41,778 bases of DNA from Mycobacteriaceae bacterium (GCA_019749805.1 JAIEPH010000021.1:1-41778); one strand, 5' to 3'. Counted from the stretch's first letter, positions 14,574 through 25,430 are shown. Notes: a model not told the origin generated them from the sequence alone. Made by a program: numbers and translations.

Positions 14574-16583
14574 ATGGTTCTGCAAGACGCCGCCGCCTCC
14601 GGTGGGCCATCGAAGGACATCGATTACGACGCCCCGTTGTCGGTCACGGCCCCGGTGCCGTACACCGCCGGCGGGTCCTTGCGGAATCCGTTCCCGCCCA
14701 TCGCCGACTACGCGTTCCTGTCGGACTGCGAAACCACCTGCCTGATCTCCTCGGCGGGGTCTGTCGAATGGTTGTGCGTCCCGCGGCCCGACTCCCCCAG
14801 CGTGTTCGGCGCGATCCTGGACCGTCGTGCCGGCCATTTCCGCCTCGCGCCGTACGGGGTGTCGGTGCCTGCCGCACGCCGCTACCTGCCCGGCAGCCTG
14901 ATTTTGGAAACCACCTGGCAGACCCACACCGGCTGGGTGATCGTGCGCGACGCGCTCGTGATGGGTCCTTGGCACGACCTCGAGGCCCGGTCGCGGACGC
15001 ACCGTCGCACCCCGATGGACTGGGACGCCGAGCACATTCTGCTGCGCACCGTGCGATGTGTGAGCGGCACCGTCGAGTTGGTGATGAACTGCGAGCCTGC
15101 GTTCGACTACCACCGGGTCGCCGCGACATGGGAGTACTCGGCTCAGGCATACGGCGAGGCGATAGCCCGCGCCAGCCGCGATCCCGACGCCCACCCGACG
15201 ATGCGGCTGACGACCAACCTTCGGTTGGGACTGGAGGGTCACGAGGCGCGGGCGCGCACCCGGATGAAGGAGGGTGACAACGCCTATGTCGCGCTGAGTT
15301 GGTCCAAGCATCCGGCGCCGCAGACGTACGACGAAGCTGCCGACAAGATGTGGCAGACCAGCGAGTGCTGGCGGCAGTGGATCAATATCGGTGAATTCCC
15401 TGATCATCCGTGGCGCGCCTACCTGCAGCGCAGCGCCCTCACGCTCAAGGGCCTCACATATTCGCCGACCGGCGCCCTGCTCGCCGCACCTACCACGTCG
15501 CTGCCGGAAACGCCTCAGGGTGAACGTAACTGGGACTATCGCTACGCCTGGGTGCGTGACTCGACGTTCGCGCTGTGGGGTCTGTACACGTTGGGTCTGG
15601 ACCGTGAGGCCGATGACTTCTTCGCATTCATCGCCGACGTATCCGGTGCCAACAACGGTGAGCGCCACCCACTTCAGGTGATGTACGCGGTCGGCGGTGA
15701 ACGCAGCCTCGTCGAGGAGGAGCTTCACCACCTGACCGGCTACGACAACGCCCGCCCGGTGCGGATCGGCAACGGCGCCTACAACCAGATGCAGCACGAC
15801 ATCTGGGGCACGATGCTGGATTCGGTGTATCTGCATGCCAAGTCGCGTGAGCAGATCTCCGACACGCTGTGGCCGGTGCTCAAGCAACAGGTCGAGGAAG
15901 CGATCAAGCACTGGAAGGAACCGGACCGCGGAATCTGGGAGGTGCGCGGCGAGCCGCAGCACTTCACGTCCAGCAAGATCATGTGCTGGGTCGCACTGGA
16001 CCGAGGCTCCAAACTCGCGGAGTTGCAGGGCGAGAAATCCTACGCGCAGCAATGGCGGGTGATCGCCGAGGAGATCAAGGCCGACATCCTCAAGAAGGGT
16101 GTGGACTCCCGCGGCGTGCTCACCCAGCGCTACGGCGACGATGCGCTGGATGCCTCACTGCTGCTGGCCGTGCTGACCCGGTTCCTGCCCGCCGACGACC
16201 CCCGCGTGCGTGCAACCGTTTTGGCGATCGCCGACGAATTGACCGAGGAAGGGTTGGTGCTGCGCTACCGCGTCGAGGAAACCGACGACGGATTGTCCGG
16301 TGAGGAAGGCACATTCACGATCTGCTCGTTCTGGCTGGTGTCCGCGCTCGTCGAGATCGGCGAGATCCATCGCGCCAAGCATCTGTGTGAACGGCTGCTG
16401 TCCTTCGCCAGCCCGCTGCACCTCTATGCCGAGGAGATCGAGCCTCGCACCGGCCGTCATCTCGGCAACTTCCCGCAGGCCTTCACCCACCTGGCGTTGA
16501 TCAACGCTGTGGTGCACGTGATCCGCGCCGAGGAGGAAGCCGACAGCTCAGGCGTTTTCGTGCCTGCCAACGCGCCGTCCTAG
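14574..16583 (+). CDS. GH15 family glycoside hydrolase, probable trehalase
   Basis: A 669-residue GH15 protein. An N-terminal beta-sandwich region is followed by an (alpha/alpha)6 barrel. Family landmarks are visible: [14 protein letters not shown] around residues 317-330, RGIWEVRGE with Glu456 as a likely general acid, and [11 protein letters not shown] with Glu620/Glu621 as a likely general base. The mycobacterial member at this locus (Rv2402 and its M. smegmatis homologue) has been characterised as a trehalase. Annotation as glucoamylase is common by fold. The frame is open from 14451, but that would overlap the upstream gene; ATG 14574 with GATGAT upstream gives the length expected for the family. 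Confidence 0.88.
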   Translation: MVLQDAAASGGPSKDIDYDAPLSVTAPVPYTAGGSLRNPFPPIADYAFLSDCETTCLISSAGSVEWLCVPRPDSPSVFGAILDRRAGHFRLAPYGVSVPAARRYLPGSLILETTWQTHTGWVIVRDALVMGPWHDLEARSRTHRRTPMDWDAEHILLRTVRCVSGTVELVMNCEPAFDYHRVAATWEYSAQAYGEAIARASRDPDAHPTMRLTTNLRLGLEGHEARARTRMKEGDNAYVALSWSKHPAPQTYDEAADKMWQTSECWRQWINIGEFPDHPWRAYLQRSALTLKGLTYSPTGALLAAPTTSLPETPQGERNWDYRYAWVRDSTFALWGLYTLGLDREADDFFAFIADVSGANNGERHPLQVMYAVGGERSLVEEELHHLTGYDNARPVRIGNGAYNQMQHDIWGTMLDSVYLHAKSREQISDTLWPVLKQQVEEAIKHWKEPDRGIWEVRGEPQHFTSSKIMCWVALDRGSKLAELQGEKSYAQQWRVIAEEIKADILKKGVDSRGVLTQRYGDDALDASLLLAVLTRFLPADDPRVRATVLAIADELTEEGLVLRYRVEETDDGLSGEEGTFTICSFWLVSALVEIGEIHRAKHLCERLLSFASPLHLYAEEIEPRTGRHLGNFPQAFTHLALINAVVHVIRAEEEADSSGVFVPANAPS

Positions 16584-16629
16584 ACACCCCGTCACGCGCG
16601 ACGAATACCGCCTCGAAACGCTCTGCCGG

Positions 16630-17343
16630 TTACTTCTTGGCGGCGTTGGCGACGATGTCGGTGACGATGGTCTCGGCCTCGTCCTCCGGTGAGTAGCTGC
16701 ACGCCCACACCTCGACCGTGATGTTCGAGACCGGTGAAAGCGCATGCTGGCATGCCCATCCGGCGGCGTCCTGTTGCGTCGTCACCTGGGTGACCATGGC
16801 GTCTTCCGCATTGAAATTCTCGATATTCCAGTCGTACGCGTCGCCGCCATCGCCGACCGAAACGGTGGAGTCGTTGCAACTCTCCCACTGCGCCTTGGAC
16901 TTCTCGAAGAAATCCTGCGCCTTGTCGGCTGACGGATAGAGCACGACCGTCTGCTCGACCCAATGCTCGTTGTCGTCGCCTTCTTCGCGCGAAATCTGGT
17001 CCAGTACCGCGGTCCAGCCGCTGCCGGCGTACACGGGCTCCTCGGCGCCGTAGATCGCGCCGAGGCATTCCGCGTCGGAGACCGCGTCGGAATGGTCGGT
17101 CATCTCGTCCAGCTCGCTGGTGACCTCCATGGCGGACGAGCCCATGATCGCGTTGATCTCCCCGATCGAGAGCACCAGGTCGTTGAGTTTCGACTCGTCC
17201 AGCGGTGGCACGTCGCTGGATCCTGCATTCGGTGGACGTATCGCGGTACCCGTCACGGTGCTCACGCAGCCGGTGAGCAGGACGGATGCTGCGATCACGG
17301 CCACGGCGGCGTGTCTCCGCTTGGCCGTACCGATGTAGGTCAC
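16630..17343 (-). CDS. Sensor-domain lipoprotein (PknH extracellular-like), LppR-type
   Basis: About 237 residues. A signal peptide ends in the lipobox LLTGC, so it is an exported lipoprotein. The rest resembles the extracellular sensor domain of the kinase PknH, with conserved Cys residues ([29 protein letters not shown]) likely to form two disulfides. GTG 17343 is chosen because CACAAT sits at -12 to -7 (leaderless) and gives a normal signal peptide; an in-frame ATG at 17385 adds a non-signal-like extension. A second, related lipoprotein lies immediately upstream. In M. tuberculosis one such gene, lppR (Rv2403c), occupies this place, from memory. Ligand unknown. Confidence 0.8.
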   Translation of the reverse strand: MTYIGTAKRRHAAVAVIAASVLLTGCVSTVTGTAIRPPNAGSSDVPPLDESKLNDLVLSIGEINAIMGSSAMEVTSELDEMTDHSDAVSDAECLGAIYGAEEPVYAGSGWTAVLDQISREEGDDNEHWVEQTVVLYPSADKAQDFFEKSKAQWESCNDSTVSVGDGGDAYDWNIENFNAEDAMVTQVTTQQDAAGWACQHALSPVSNITVEVWACSYSPEDEAETIVTDIVANAAKK

Positions 17344-17349
17344 CGCGTT

Positions 17350-17355
17350 ATTGTG
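17350..17355 (-). promoter_or_regulatory. -10-like box of the LppR-type lipoprotein
   Basis: CACAAT on the minus strand at -12 to -7 from GTG 17343. It is identical to the -10 box of the sirA leader ORF (1334-1339). Confidence 0.45.
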
Positions 17356-17401
17356 ACCGACTGACGGCGAATGCGTGCACCACACCCGCGAATTCCGGCG
17401 T

Positions 17402-18118
17402 CTACGCGCTGCCGACCTTCTCCAGCATCAGGCGGGCCACCGTCGCGGCCGCCTGCGGGCCGCCCAGGGCGTTCATGTCGGAAACCTCCACGTCCACAAC
17501 ACAATCCGCCGCCACCCCGAGCGCGCGCTGCGACATCGAACCGGAGTCCTGCATCACCATCGCCGAGACCACCCGGCCGTCGACGGTCACGTCGGTGATC
17601 CTGCTCGTGCGTTGGGCACCGTGGTCGGGCTGGTTCAGTACCAGCGCCTGCCCGTTGCACCGGTGCCACTTCTCCGCCGCCTCGGCGAAGAACGCCTGCG
17701 CGTCGGCCTCCGAGGAGAACTGCACCACGCCGAAGAATCCCGACACGGGGGGTGCGTCAAACGATCCGCCTGTCCACGACTGGCTGGCGACCGATTGCAC
17801 TGGAGCGGTTTCGTAGACCACCCGTTGCAGCCGGTACGTCGGGCTGACGCAGTCGGCGGGTGTGGCGTCAGCTTCGCCGATGCTGGCCAGGAGCATGTTC
17901 GGGCCGCCGTGGACGCGCTGGCCCATCATGCCGTTGGGTCCGAGGGCGGATAGCTCCTCCGACGTGGGAAGAATCCGGTCGAGCGCGCGGGCAGGAGAAG
18001 GCTGGACGGCTTCGGCGATGCGGACCGTCGGCCGGGCGTCCTGGACAGGGGCGCCACACGCGGCCAGCAGGACGCACGCGCTCAACGCGACCGCTGTGCA
18101 AGTCGTTGAGCGCATCAT
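17402..18118 (-). CDS. Sensor-domain lipoprotein, paralogue of the downstream gene
   Basis: A 238-residue lipoprotein with lipobox LLAAC. Its body matches the PknH-type extracellular sensor domain, with paired Cys residues (ADCVSPTY, WHRCNGQ, AADCVVDVEV). It is a divergent tandem paralogue of the lipoprotein at 16630-17343, with 58 nt between them. It lies 13 nt after the lepA stop on the same strand, so it may be co-transcribed with lepA. The ribosome binding site before ATG 18118 is weak; Met2 is an alternative start. No ligand or partner can be named. Confidence 0.8.
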   Translation of the reverse strand: MMRSTTCTAVALSACVLLAACGAPVQDARPTVRIAEAVQPSPARALDRILPTSEELSALGPNGMMGQRVHGGPNMLLASIGEADATPADCVSPTYRLQRVVYETAPVQSVASQSWTGGSFDAPPVSGFFGVVQFSSEADAQAFFAEAAEKWHRCNGQALVLNQPDHGAQRTSRITDVTVDGRVVSAMVMQDSGSMSQRALGVAADCVVDVEVSDMNALGGPQAAATVARLMLEKVGSA

Positions 18119-18131
18119 CTTCTGGTGGAAC

Positions 18132-19985
18132 CTACTTCTTTGACTTGTCTGCCGGGGTATCGGTGGACAGCGCCGCGACGAATGCCTCCTGAGGCACCTC
18201 GACCCGACCTATGGTCTTCATTCGCTTCTTGCCCTCTTTTTGTTTCTCGAGCAGCTTGCGCTTACGTGTGATGTCACCGCCGTAGCACTTCGATAGCACG
18301 TCTTTGCGTATCGCGCGGATGTTTTCGCGAGCAATGATTTTCGAACCGATCGCCGCCTGCACCGGAACTTCGAACTGCTGACGCGGGATCAGCTCCCTGA
18401 GTTTGGTCGTCATCTTGTTGCCATATGCGAACGCCGAGTCCTTGTGCACGATCGCGCTGAACGCGTCGACGGCCTCGCCCTGCAACAGGATGTCGACCTT
18501 GACGAGATCCGCTTCCTGCTCGCCGGCCTCTTCGTAATCGAGGCTGGCGTAGCCGCGGGTGCGCGACTTCAGCATGTCGAAGAAGTCAAAGATGATCTCC
18601 CCCAACGGCATTGTGTAGCGCAGCTCGACCCGCTCCGGCGACAGGTAGTCCATGCCGCCGAGGTCGCCGCGCCGCGACTGGCACAGCTCCATGATCGTCC
18701 CGATGAATTCGCTTGGCGCGATGATCGTCGTCTTCACGACGGGTTCGTACACCGTGCGGACTTTGCCTTCAGGCCAGTCCGACGGGTTGGTGACGACGAT
18801 TTCGCTGCCGTCCTCCTGCACAACGCGATACACGACGTTGGGTGAGGTCGATATCAAATCGAGATCAAACTCGCGCTCGAGGCGTTCCCGGGTGATCTCC
18901 ATGTGCAACAGGCCGAGAAAGCCGCAGCGGAACCCGAATCCGAGGGCGACGGAGGTCTCCGGCTCCCACGACAGCGCGGCGTCGTTGAGTTGCAGCCGTT
19001 CCAGCGCATCGCGCAGATCCGGGTAGTCGGAACCGTCCACGGGATAGAGCCCGGAGTAGACCATCGGCCGCGGTTCGCGATACCCGGTCAGCGGATCTTT
19101 CGCGCCGTGCCGAGCGCTCGTCACGGTGTCGCCGACCTTGGACTGGCGCACGTCCTTCACGCCGGTGATCAGGTAACCGACCTCGCCCACACCTAGGCCG
19201 TCGGACGGCTTTGGTTCCGGTGAGACGATGCCCACCTCCAGCAGCTCATGGGTGGTGCCGGTGGACATCATCTTGATGCGTTCACGCGGGACGATCTTGC
19301 CGTCGACCACGCGGACGTAGGTGACGACGCCGCGGTAGGTGTCGTAGACCGAGTCGAAGATCATCGCGCGGGCCGGTGCGTCGGCGTCGCCCGTCGGCGG
19401 CGGCACCTCGCGCACGACGTGGTCGAGCAGGTCCGAGACGCCGTCGCCGGTCTTCCCCGACACCCGCAGCACGTCGGTGGGCGCACAACCGATGATGTGG
19501 GCGATCTCGGCGGCGTAGCGGTCCGGGTCGGCGGCGGGCAGGTCGATCTTGTTGAGCACCGGGATGATGTGCAGATCGCGGTCCAGCGCCAAATAGAGGT
19601 TCGCGAGCGTCTGGGCCTCGATGCCCTGAGCGGCGTCGACCAGCAGCACCGCGCCCTCGCACGCCTCCAGCGCCCGGGACACCTCGTAGGTGAAGTCGAC
19701 GTGGCCCGGGGTGTCGATCAGGTGGAGAACATAGTCGCCGGCCCCGGCCCCTTCTTTCACAGTCCACGGCAGCCGGACATTCTGCGCCTTGATCGTGATG
19801 CCGCGCTCGCGCTCGATATCCATCCGGTCCAGGTACTGGGCCCGCATATCGCGATCGGCGACCACGCCGGTCAGCTGCAGCATCCGGTCCGCCAGCGTCG
19901 ACTTGCCGTGGTCGATATGGGCGATGATGCAGAAGTTCCGAATCTGCGCCGGCGCGGTGAAGGTCTTGTCGGCGAAACTGCTGAT
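18132..19985 (-). CDS. lepA: Elongation factor 4 (LepA), non-canonical start codon
   Basis: Ribosome-bound GTPase that back-translocates or remodels stalled ribosomes. With the start proposed here it has 617 residues: P-loop AHIDHGKS (22-29), the G3 motif [12 protein letters not shown], and the LepA C-terminal domain ending near [29 protein letters not shown]. The first ATG in frame is at 19883, after the P-loop, so it cannot be the start. Upstream to an in-frame TAA near 20073 there is no ATG, GTG or TTG. AGGAG (19996-19992) is followed by ATTCCC and ATC, so AUC at 19985 has ideal spacing; AUU at 19991 directly abuts it. The M. tuberculosis protein is, as I recall, annotated with a longer N-terminus that also contains [13 protein letters not shown]. 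Confidence 0.93.
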   Translation of the reverse strand: MSSFADKTFTAPAQIRNFCIIAHIDHGKSTLADRMLQLTGVVADRDMRAQYLDRMDIERERGITIKAQNVRLPWTVKEGAGAGDYVLHLIDTPGHVDFTYEVSRALEACEGAVLLVDAAQGIEAQTLANLYLALDRDLHIIPVLNKIDLPAADPDRYAAEIAHIIGCAPTDVLRVSGKTGDGVSDLLDHVVREVPPPTGDADAPARAMIFDSVYDTYRGVVTYVRVVDGKIVPRERIKMMSTGTTHELLEVGIVSPEPKPSDGLGVGEVGYLITGVKDVRQSKVGDTVTSARHGAKDPLTGYREPRPMVYSGLYPVDGSDYPDLRDALERLQLNDAALSWEPETSVALGFGFRCGFLGLLHMEITRERLEREFDLDLISTSPNVVYRVVQEDGSEIVVTNPSDWPEGKVRTVYEPVVKTTIIAPSEFIGTIMELCQSRRGDLGGMDYLSPERVELRYTMPLGEIIFDFFDMLKSRTRGYASLDYEEAGEQEADLVKVDILLQGEAVDAFSAIVHKDSAFAYGNKMTTKLRELIPRQQFEVPVQAAIGSKIIARENIRAIRKDVLSKCYGGDITRKRKLLEKQKEGKKRMKTIGRVEVPQEAFVAALSTDTPADKSKK

Positions 19986-19996
19986 GGGAATCTCCT
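19983..19996 (-). promoter_or_regulatory. lepA ribosome binding site and non-AUG start
   Basis: AGGAG, ATTCCC, ATC on the minus strand. The Shine-Dalgarno to ATC distance is 6 nt. No other start codon is available in frame between the upstream TAA and the P-loop, apart from one CTG inside the GTPase motif region. Confidence 0.7.
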
Positions 19997-20073
19997 GAGC
20001 CGGGTCGGATGGTGCGCTACCAGGGTATCTAGCGAGGCCCCCGGCGACACAATCGCGAGAACGGACCTTCCCT

Positions 20074-20079
20074 TAAGCT
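20074..20079 (+). promoter_or_regulatory. -10-like box of the PemK-like gene
   Basis: TAAGCT ends 7 nt before ATG 20087, close to leaderless spacing. Confidence 0.45.
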
Positions 20080-20086
20080 CGTCGAT

Positions 20087-20677
20087 ATGGCTCCGCCGTG
20101 GAAAACCTTCCAACGCTTTGCGGAGAACCTGGTGTTCAACGAGGCGCCGAAGTTCATCCGCCACCAGCTGCAACCCGAGACCGTCGCGCGCAGTCTTCAG
20201 TACGGCATCAAGCTCGGTTTCGACGCCATCGTCGGCGCGCCGGCCGAGGAGCCCCGTGCGATCACCGCGGGCCGACCGATAAGCCAGAACTTCGTCCCGA
20301 CCGCCCACCGGGCCCGCAAGCTGTCCTACGCGCCCGACCTCGACGGCCAGGCCGATCCCGGCGAGATCGTGTGGACCTGGGTGGTCTACGAAGACGATTC
20401 GACGAGGGGTAAGGACCGGCCGGTACTGATTGTCGGGCGTGACCAGGCCGTCCTGCTCGGCCTGATGCTCTCCAGCCAGGACCATCACCGCGAAGACCCC
20501 AATTGGGTCGGCATCGGCACCGGCACCTGGGATTACGAGAGCAGGGCGAGCTGGGTGCGGCTGGACCGCGTGCTCGACGTGCCGGAAGAGGGCATACGCC
20601 GCGAGGGCGCGATCCTGGCGCGGGAGAAGTTCGAGGTCGTGGCCGCACGACTGCGCGCCGAGTATTCCTGGAGCTGA
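20087..20677 (+). CDS. PemK/MazF-like domain protein without adjacent antitoxin
   Basis: 196 residues. The C-terminal 110 residues resemble the PemK/MazF fold: an early GEIVWTWV strand, then RPVLIVGRD, LMLSSQDH, SWVRLDRVLDV and the closing helix AREKFEVVAARLRAEY. The first 80 residues are a conserved-looking extension not found in classical toxins. No small antitoxin gene lies beside it, and it sits divergent from lepA in what looks like core synteny (Rv2405 in M. tuberculosis, from memory). It is therefore more likely a domesticated member than an active toxin. Function unproven. Confidence 0.7.
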   Translation: MAPPWKTFQRFAENLVFNEAPKFIRHQLQPETVARSLQYGIKLGFDAIVGAPAEEPRAITAGRPISQNFVPTAHRARKLSYAPDLDGQADPGEIVWTWVVYEDDSTRGKDRPVLIVGRDQAVLLGLMLSSQDHHREDPNWVGIGTGTWDYESRASWVRLDRVLDVPEEGIRREGAILAREKFEVVAARLRAEYSWS

Positions 20678-20691
20678 ACTTTTCTCGGCGA

Positions 20692-20719
20692 GCGGCCGTG
20701 TTTGCACACGACACGCCGC
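20692..20719. terminator. Hairpin between convergent genes
   Basis: GCGGC (20692-20696) and GTGT (20698-20701) pair with ACAC (20711-20714) and GCCGC (20715-20719), nine pairs with one bulged C. No U-tract follows on either strand, as is usual in mycobacteria. It lies between the convergent PemK-like and GNAT genes. Confidence 0.5.
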
Positions 20720-20757
20720 CTAACGGTGGCATTTTGGGGTCCCTCGCGCAGGAAAGC

Positions 20758-21366
20758 CTATTGCGGCTCCCGCCACATGGGCCACATGGAGGGCCCGTCG
20801 TCCGGCAGCTTGATCTCGCCGATCACCTCGAAGCCGAACCGGAGGTAGTACGCCTCGTTCTTCGGGTTGCTGTTCTCCAGATACGCGGGCACACGCTCGG
20901 CGTCGCAGCGGTCGAGCCGCGACCGCATCAGCGCCTGGCCGAAGCCCGCCCCGCGCACAGCTGGGTCGCTGCCGATGAGCATCAGGTACCAGTGCGGTTC
21001 CTCCGGATGGTGTTTTTCCATGAGTTCCATCACCCGCATGGTCGCCGGTACCCGCGAGCGAAAAGCCCACAGCATCGTCGGCATCATCGCTAGCTCTTCG
21101 AACCTGCTGGCCTTGCGCTGACCCGGCGGATCCCACAGCGTGGCGGCGCCGATGATGCCGTCGCGCCGGGCGACCTCCGATCCTGCTCGCGGCAGAAAAT
21201 GATGTCGTGCCAATCCAGTGAAGGCCCGGGTCAGTGCCTTGAGCCGGGTCCGGTCGTCCGGCAGCATCCATGAATTCACCGGGTCGTCGTAGAACGCGCG
21301 CGCGAGCACCGTGCCGATCTGTCGTGTGTCGCGCCGCTGCGCGGCCTCGACCTCGAGCTCAGCCAC
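20758..21366 (-). CDS. GNAT-family N-acetyltransferase
   Basis: A 202-residue acetyltransferase. The acetyl-CoA motif is seen as VRGAGFGQALMRSRL (R/Q-x-x-G-x-G/A), followed by YLENSNPKNEAYYLRFGFEVIGE, the typical C-terminal GNAT strand-helix. The acceptor is unknown. GTG 21366 overlaps the stop of the upstream CBS gene by 8 nt, which supports this start; the open frame extends further upstream but only inside the CBS gene. Confidence 0.82.
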   Translation of the reverse strand: MAELEVEAAQRRDTRQIGTVLARAFYDDPVNSWMLPDDRTRLKALTRAFTGLARHHFLPRAGSEVARRDGIIGAATLWDPPGQRKASRFEELAMMPTMLWAFRSRVPATMRVMELMEKHHPEEPHWYLMLIGSDPAVRGAGFGQALMRSRLDRCDAERVPAYLENSNPKNEAYYLRFGFEVIGEIKLPDDGPSMWPMWREPQ

Positions 21367-21787
21367 GTGTGATGTAAGCCTGCAGCTGCTCCTGCTGCGC
21401 TTCGAGCTCTTCCATCCGCGTCTTGACGACGTCACCGATACTGACGATCCCGGTGAGCCTGCCGTTCTCCATCACCGGGATGTGGCGGACCCGCTTTGTG
21501 GTCATCAGCGCGCTGAGACTGTCGACCGTGTCGGTCGGGGTGCAGGTGGCGACGAACGTCGTCATGATCTCCGATACCGGCATCCGCAGCAGGTCGGCGC
21601 CGCGCTGGTGCAAGGCGCGGACGACGTCGCGCTCGGAGACGATGCCGATCACGCCGTCCGGCGAGACCACCACCATCGCGCCGATGTTGTGCACGCAGAG
21701 TTCGGTGAGCAGCCCGGATACCGAGGTCTCCGGGGTGATGGTCGCCACCGACGCACCCTTGTTCCGCAATACGTCCGCGATCCGCAT
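21359..21787 (-). CDS. Two-CBS-domain protein
   Basis: A 142-residue stand-alone pair of CBS domains: repeat one MRIADVLRNKGASVATITPETSV to VSERDVVRAL, repeat two VSEIMTTFVATCTPTDTV to VSIGDVVKTRM, then a short coiled tail. Such proteins bind adenine nucleotides and regulate partners. Position and size match Rv2406c as I recall it. It is the first gene of a small operon with the GNAT gene. Confidence 0.87.
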   Translation of the reverse strand: MRIADVLRNKGASVATITPETSVSGLLTELCVHNIGAMVVVSPDGVIGIVSERDVVRALHQRGADLLRMPVSEIMTTFVATCTPTDTVDSLSALMTTKRVRHIPVMENGRLTGIVSIGDVVKTRMEELEAQQEQLQAYITRG

Positions 21788-21950
21788 CGTTGCCTCCGCT
21801 CGTGACCTGGCTCACTTCAGGCTAGGTCCGACTCGCGCCGAGCGAAAGGTTTTGGCATAGCTGTCCCAAAGTGTCCTTCCGAGGAATAGAACCGTAGTAA
21901 GCGCCGCTGGAGTCCTTTGACTTTCGAAGTCGACGCGAAAGGAACGGACA

Positions 21951-22482
21951 TGGCTCTCGGAGGTCACGGCCGACGAGCTGCGGGCCGCGGTGGCCGTGCA
22001 CCCGATCGCGGCGGTACAGAGCGAATGGTCGATCTGGAGCCGCGACGTCGAAGCCAACGTCGTCCCGGCCGCCGCCGAACTCCGTGTCGGATTCGTCCCC
22101 TACTCGCCGCTCGGCCGCGGCTTCCTGACCGGCACGATCACGTCTAACGACGACCTGCCGTCCGGGGATTTCCGGCGCACCATGCCCCGTTTCGGCGAGG
22201 GTGCCCCGGATGCGAATCTCGCGGTTGTGGAACTCGTAAAAGGTGTCGCCGCTCAACAGGGCGCGACGCCCGCGCAGGTGGCGCTGGCGTGGCTGCGGTA
22301 TCGCGCGCAGAAGCTCGGTGTTGCGGCGGTGCCGATCCCGGGCACCCGGCGGGCGGCTCAACCTCGGCTCGCTGTCGGTGACGCTCACGGCGCAACAGCT
22401 CGACGCACTGAATGCTGCGGCGGCTGCGGTCACGGGGCACCGCTTCGGAAACCTCGGCTGGGTGTCCGCGGGCCGCGAATAA
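21951..22482 (+). pseudogene. Aldo/keto reductase remnant (5' deletion and frameshift)
   Basis: The frame from 21951 reads WLSEVTADELRAAVAVHPIAAVQ and continues with VPYSPLGRGFLTGTI, the middle and C-terminal part of an aldo/keto reductase (AKR13-like). The N-terminal barrel half with the catalytic Asp-Tyr-Lys is absent. A good ribosome binding site and ATG (AAAGGAACGGACATG, ATG at 21950) survive but are out of frame with the remnant, so a deletion probably joined the original start to the late part. Near 22354-22357, after PIPGTRRA, the frame shifts by one and the C-terminus continues as NLGSLSVTLTAQQLDAL to a TAA at 22482. It cannot make a working enzyme. Confidence 0.75.
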
Positions 22483-22506
22483 CGCCCATCGACCCGGCTC
22501 GGCGGG

Positions 22507-22513
22507 TATACCT
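22507..22513 (+). promoter_or_regulatory. -10 box of the metallo-beta-lactamase-fold gene
   Basis: TATACCT ends 6 nt before ATG 22520, so the transcript is probably leaderless. Confidence 0.5.
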
Positions 22514-22519
22514 AGCCCC

Positions 22520-23383
22520 ATGATCGAGGTGACTCTGCTCGGCACCGGAAGCCCCATCCCCGACGCGAATCGCGCGGGCCCGTCGACGCTTGTCCGAGCG
22601 GGCGGCCAGACGTTCCTGATCGACTGCGGCCGCGGCGTTCAGCAGCGGCTCACCGGCGCGGGCACCGGAGCCAATGCGTTGACGGCGCTGCTGCTGACTC
22701 ATTTGCACAGTGACCACATCGCCGATCTGGGCGACGTGATCATCACCCGCTGGGTGTCGACGTTCACCCCCGATCCGGCACCGCTGCCCATCATCGGTCC
22801 CCCCGGCACCGCCGAGGTGGTCGAGAACACGCTCAAGGCGTTCGGGTTCGACATCGGGTACCGCATCGCTCACCACGCGGACCTGAACTCGCCGCCGCCG
22901 GTAGAGGTCTTCGAGTACACCGACGGCCCGGTGTGGGATCGCGACGGTGTGCATATTCGCGTCGCACCGACCGACCACCGCCCGGTGGCGCCCACCATCG
23001 GCTTTCGTATCGAGCATGCCGGGGCCTCGGTCGTGCTGGCCGGCGATACCGTGCCGTGTGAGAGCCTCGACGCGCTGGCATCCGGTGCTGGCGCGTTGGT
23101 GCACACAGTGATTCGCAAGGACCTGATCGACGCCATGCCGATGCAGCGCATCAGGGATATCTGCGACTACCACTCCTCTGTCGAGCAGGCCGCGGAGACC
23201 GCAACGCGAGCCGGTGTGGGCATCCTCATCCTCACCCACTATGTGCCCGCGATCGCGCCCGGCACCGAAGACGAGTGGCGTGCGTTGGCGGCGACGGCGT
23301 TCGATCGCCAGATCGAGGTGGGTGACGACCTGCATCGCGTCGAGGTCCACCCCGGCGTCTGCGCCAAGCCCGCGGGTTCATGA
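22520..23383 (+). CDS. Metallo-beta-lactamase-fold hydrolase, ribonuclease Z-like
   Basis: A 287-residue metallohydrolase. The zinc motif [10 protein letters not shown] (HxHxDH) is clear, with further ligands likely in LAGDTVPC and LTHYVPAI. The N-terminus [22 protein letters not shown] is that of RNase Z / arylsulfatase-like proteins. No tRNA-binding flexible arm is obvious, so tRNA 3'-processing is possible but not certain. From memory the M. tuberculosis equivalent is Rv2407. It follows the broken aldo/keto reductase by 37 nt. Confidence 0.85.
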   Translation: MIEVTLLGTGSPIPDANRAGPSTLVRAGGQTFLIDCGRGVQQRLTGAGTGANALTALLLTHLHSDHIADLGDVIITRWVSTFTPDPAPLPIIGPPGTAEVVENTLKAFGFDIGYRIAHHADLNSPPPVEVFEYTDGPVWDRDGVHIRVAPTDHRPVAPTIGFRIEHAGASVVLAGDTVPCESLDALASGAGALVHTVIRKDLIDAMPMQRIRDICDYHSSVEQAAETATRAGVGILILTHYVPAIAPGTEDEWRALAATAFDRQIEVGDDLHRVEVHPGVCAKPAGS

Positions 23384-23405
23384 CCGAACAGTGACGATTC
23401 CGGTG

Positions 23406-24557
<1,152 letters not shown>

Positions 24558-24559
24558 CC

Positions 24560-25399
24560 CTAAGCCAGCCGGGTGATCTCCACGACGACGTCGAGGTCGG
24601 TCGAGCCTTCGCCGGAGTAGATGCCCTTGAGCGGGCTGACATCCGAGTAGTCGCGGCCGACACCGACACTGATGTACTGCTCGTTGATCGCGGCGTCGTT
24701 CGTGGGGTCGTAGTTCCACCAACCACCGGTCCACGCCTGCACCCACGCGTGGCTCTGCCCGTCGATGGTGTCGTCGATTTTGGCCTTCTTGTTCGGATGC
24801 AGATACCCGGACACGTAGCGGGCGGGAATCCCCATGCTGCGCAGCAGGATCAGTGTCAGGTGGGCGAAGTCTTGGCAGACTCCCTTGCCTTCGCGGTGAG
24901 CGTCCAGCCCGGACGAATGCACGCCGGTGGTCCCCGGGACGTATTCGAGTTCACTGTGCACCCAGTTGGCGGCCGCGACAACGGCCTCACGCGGGTCGTG
25001 GTCCTTGATGATGCGCTGCCCCACCCGCGCAATTCGCTTGCTCTGCGGTGTGTAGTGCGTGGGGCCGAGCACTTCGTCGAACCGGTCGATCGCCCCCGCT
25101 GAACGCAGATCCTCCCAGCTGGCATCGTCTTTCGGCATGGCGCCGCGGTTGGTCTCCACCACCGACGACGAGGTCACCTCGAGCTCGGTGTGGGGCGCGT
25201 GCAGGTCGAACGCCGTTACCGCCGTGCCCCAATAGTCGACGTAGCGGTATGACCTTGTCGCGGGGACGGTTTCGACACGGTTCAGGATGACATTCTGCCG
25301 GGCGTCCGAGCGTGGAGTCAGCCTGGCCTCGTTGAACGACGCAGTCACCGGTGACTTGTAGGCGTAGCCGGTGGAATGGACCACTCTCAGCCGCCACAT
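24560..25399 (-). CDS. Transglutaminase-like cysteine peptidase family protein
   Basis: A 279-residue protein with an N-terminal bacterial transglutaminase-associated domain and a transglutaminase-like core. The triad is visible: Cys in GKGVCQDFAHL, His in GQSHAWVQAW and Asp in YDPTND. Such proteins are typically encoded with alpha-E and circularly permuted ATP-grasp proteins, as here, and are thought to act in peptide ligation or cleavage; the product is unknown. The ATG at 25399 follows the 21-nt repeat by 9 nt. Length equals that of Rv2409c as I recall it. Confidence 0.88.
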   Translation of the reverse strand: MWRLRVVHSTGYAYKSPVTASFNEARLTPRSDARQNVILNRVETVPATRSYRYVDYWGTAVTAFDLHAPHTELEVTSSSVVETNRGAMPKDDASWEDLRSAGAIDRFDEVLGPTHYTPQSKRIARVGQRIIKDHDPREAVVAAANWVHSELEYVPGTTGVHSSGLDAHREGKGVCQDFAHLTLILLRSMGIPARYVSGYLHPNKKAKIDDTIDGQSHAWVQAWTGGWWNYDPTNDAAINEQYISVGVGRDYSDVSPLKGIYSGEGSTDLDVVVEITRLA

Positions 25400-25408
25400 C
25401 AGAGTCTG

Positions 25409-25429
25409 CTCTTCGCGCAAGCGCTCATC
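25409..25429 (-). repeat. Intercistronic 21-nt repeat, copy 3
   Basis: On the minus strand: GATGAGCGCT, T, GCGCGAAGAG. It begins one base after the TAA of the upstream alpha-E gene and ends 9 nt before the transglutaminase ATG. Confidence 0.7.
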
Positions 25430-25430
25430 G

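Noticed and set aside
14355..16052. A 565-codon open frame on the minus strand
   Set aside because: Antisense shadow of the GH15 gene.
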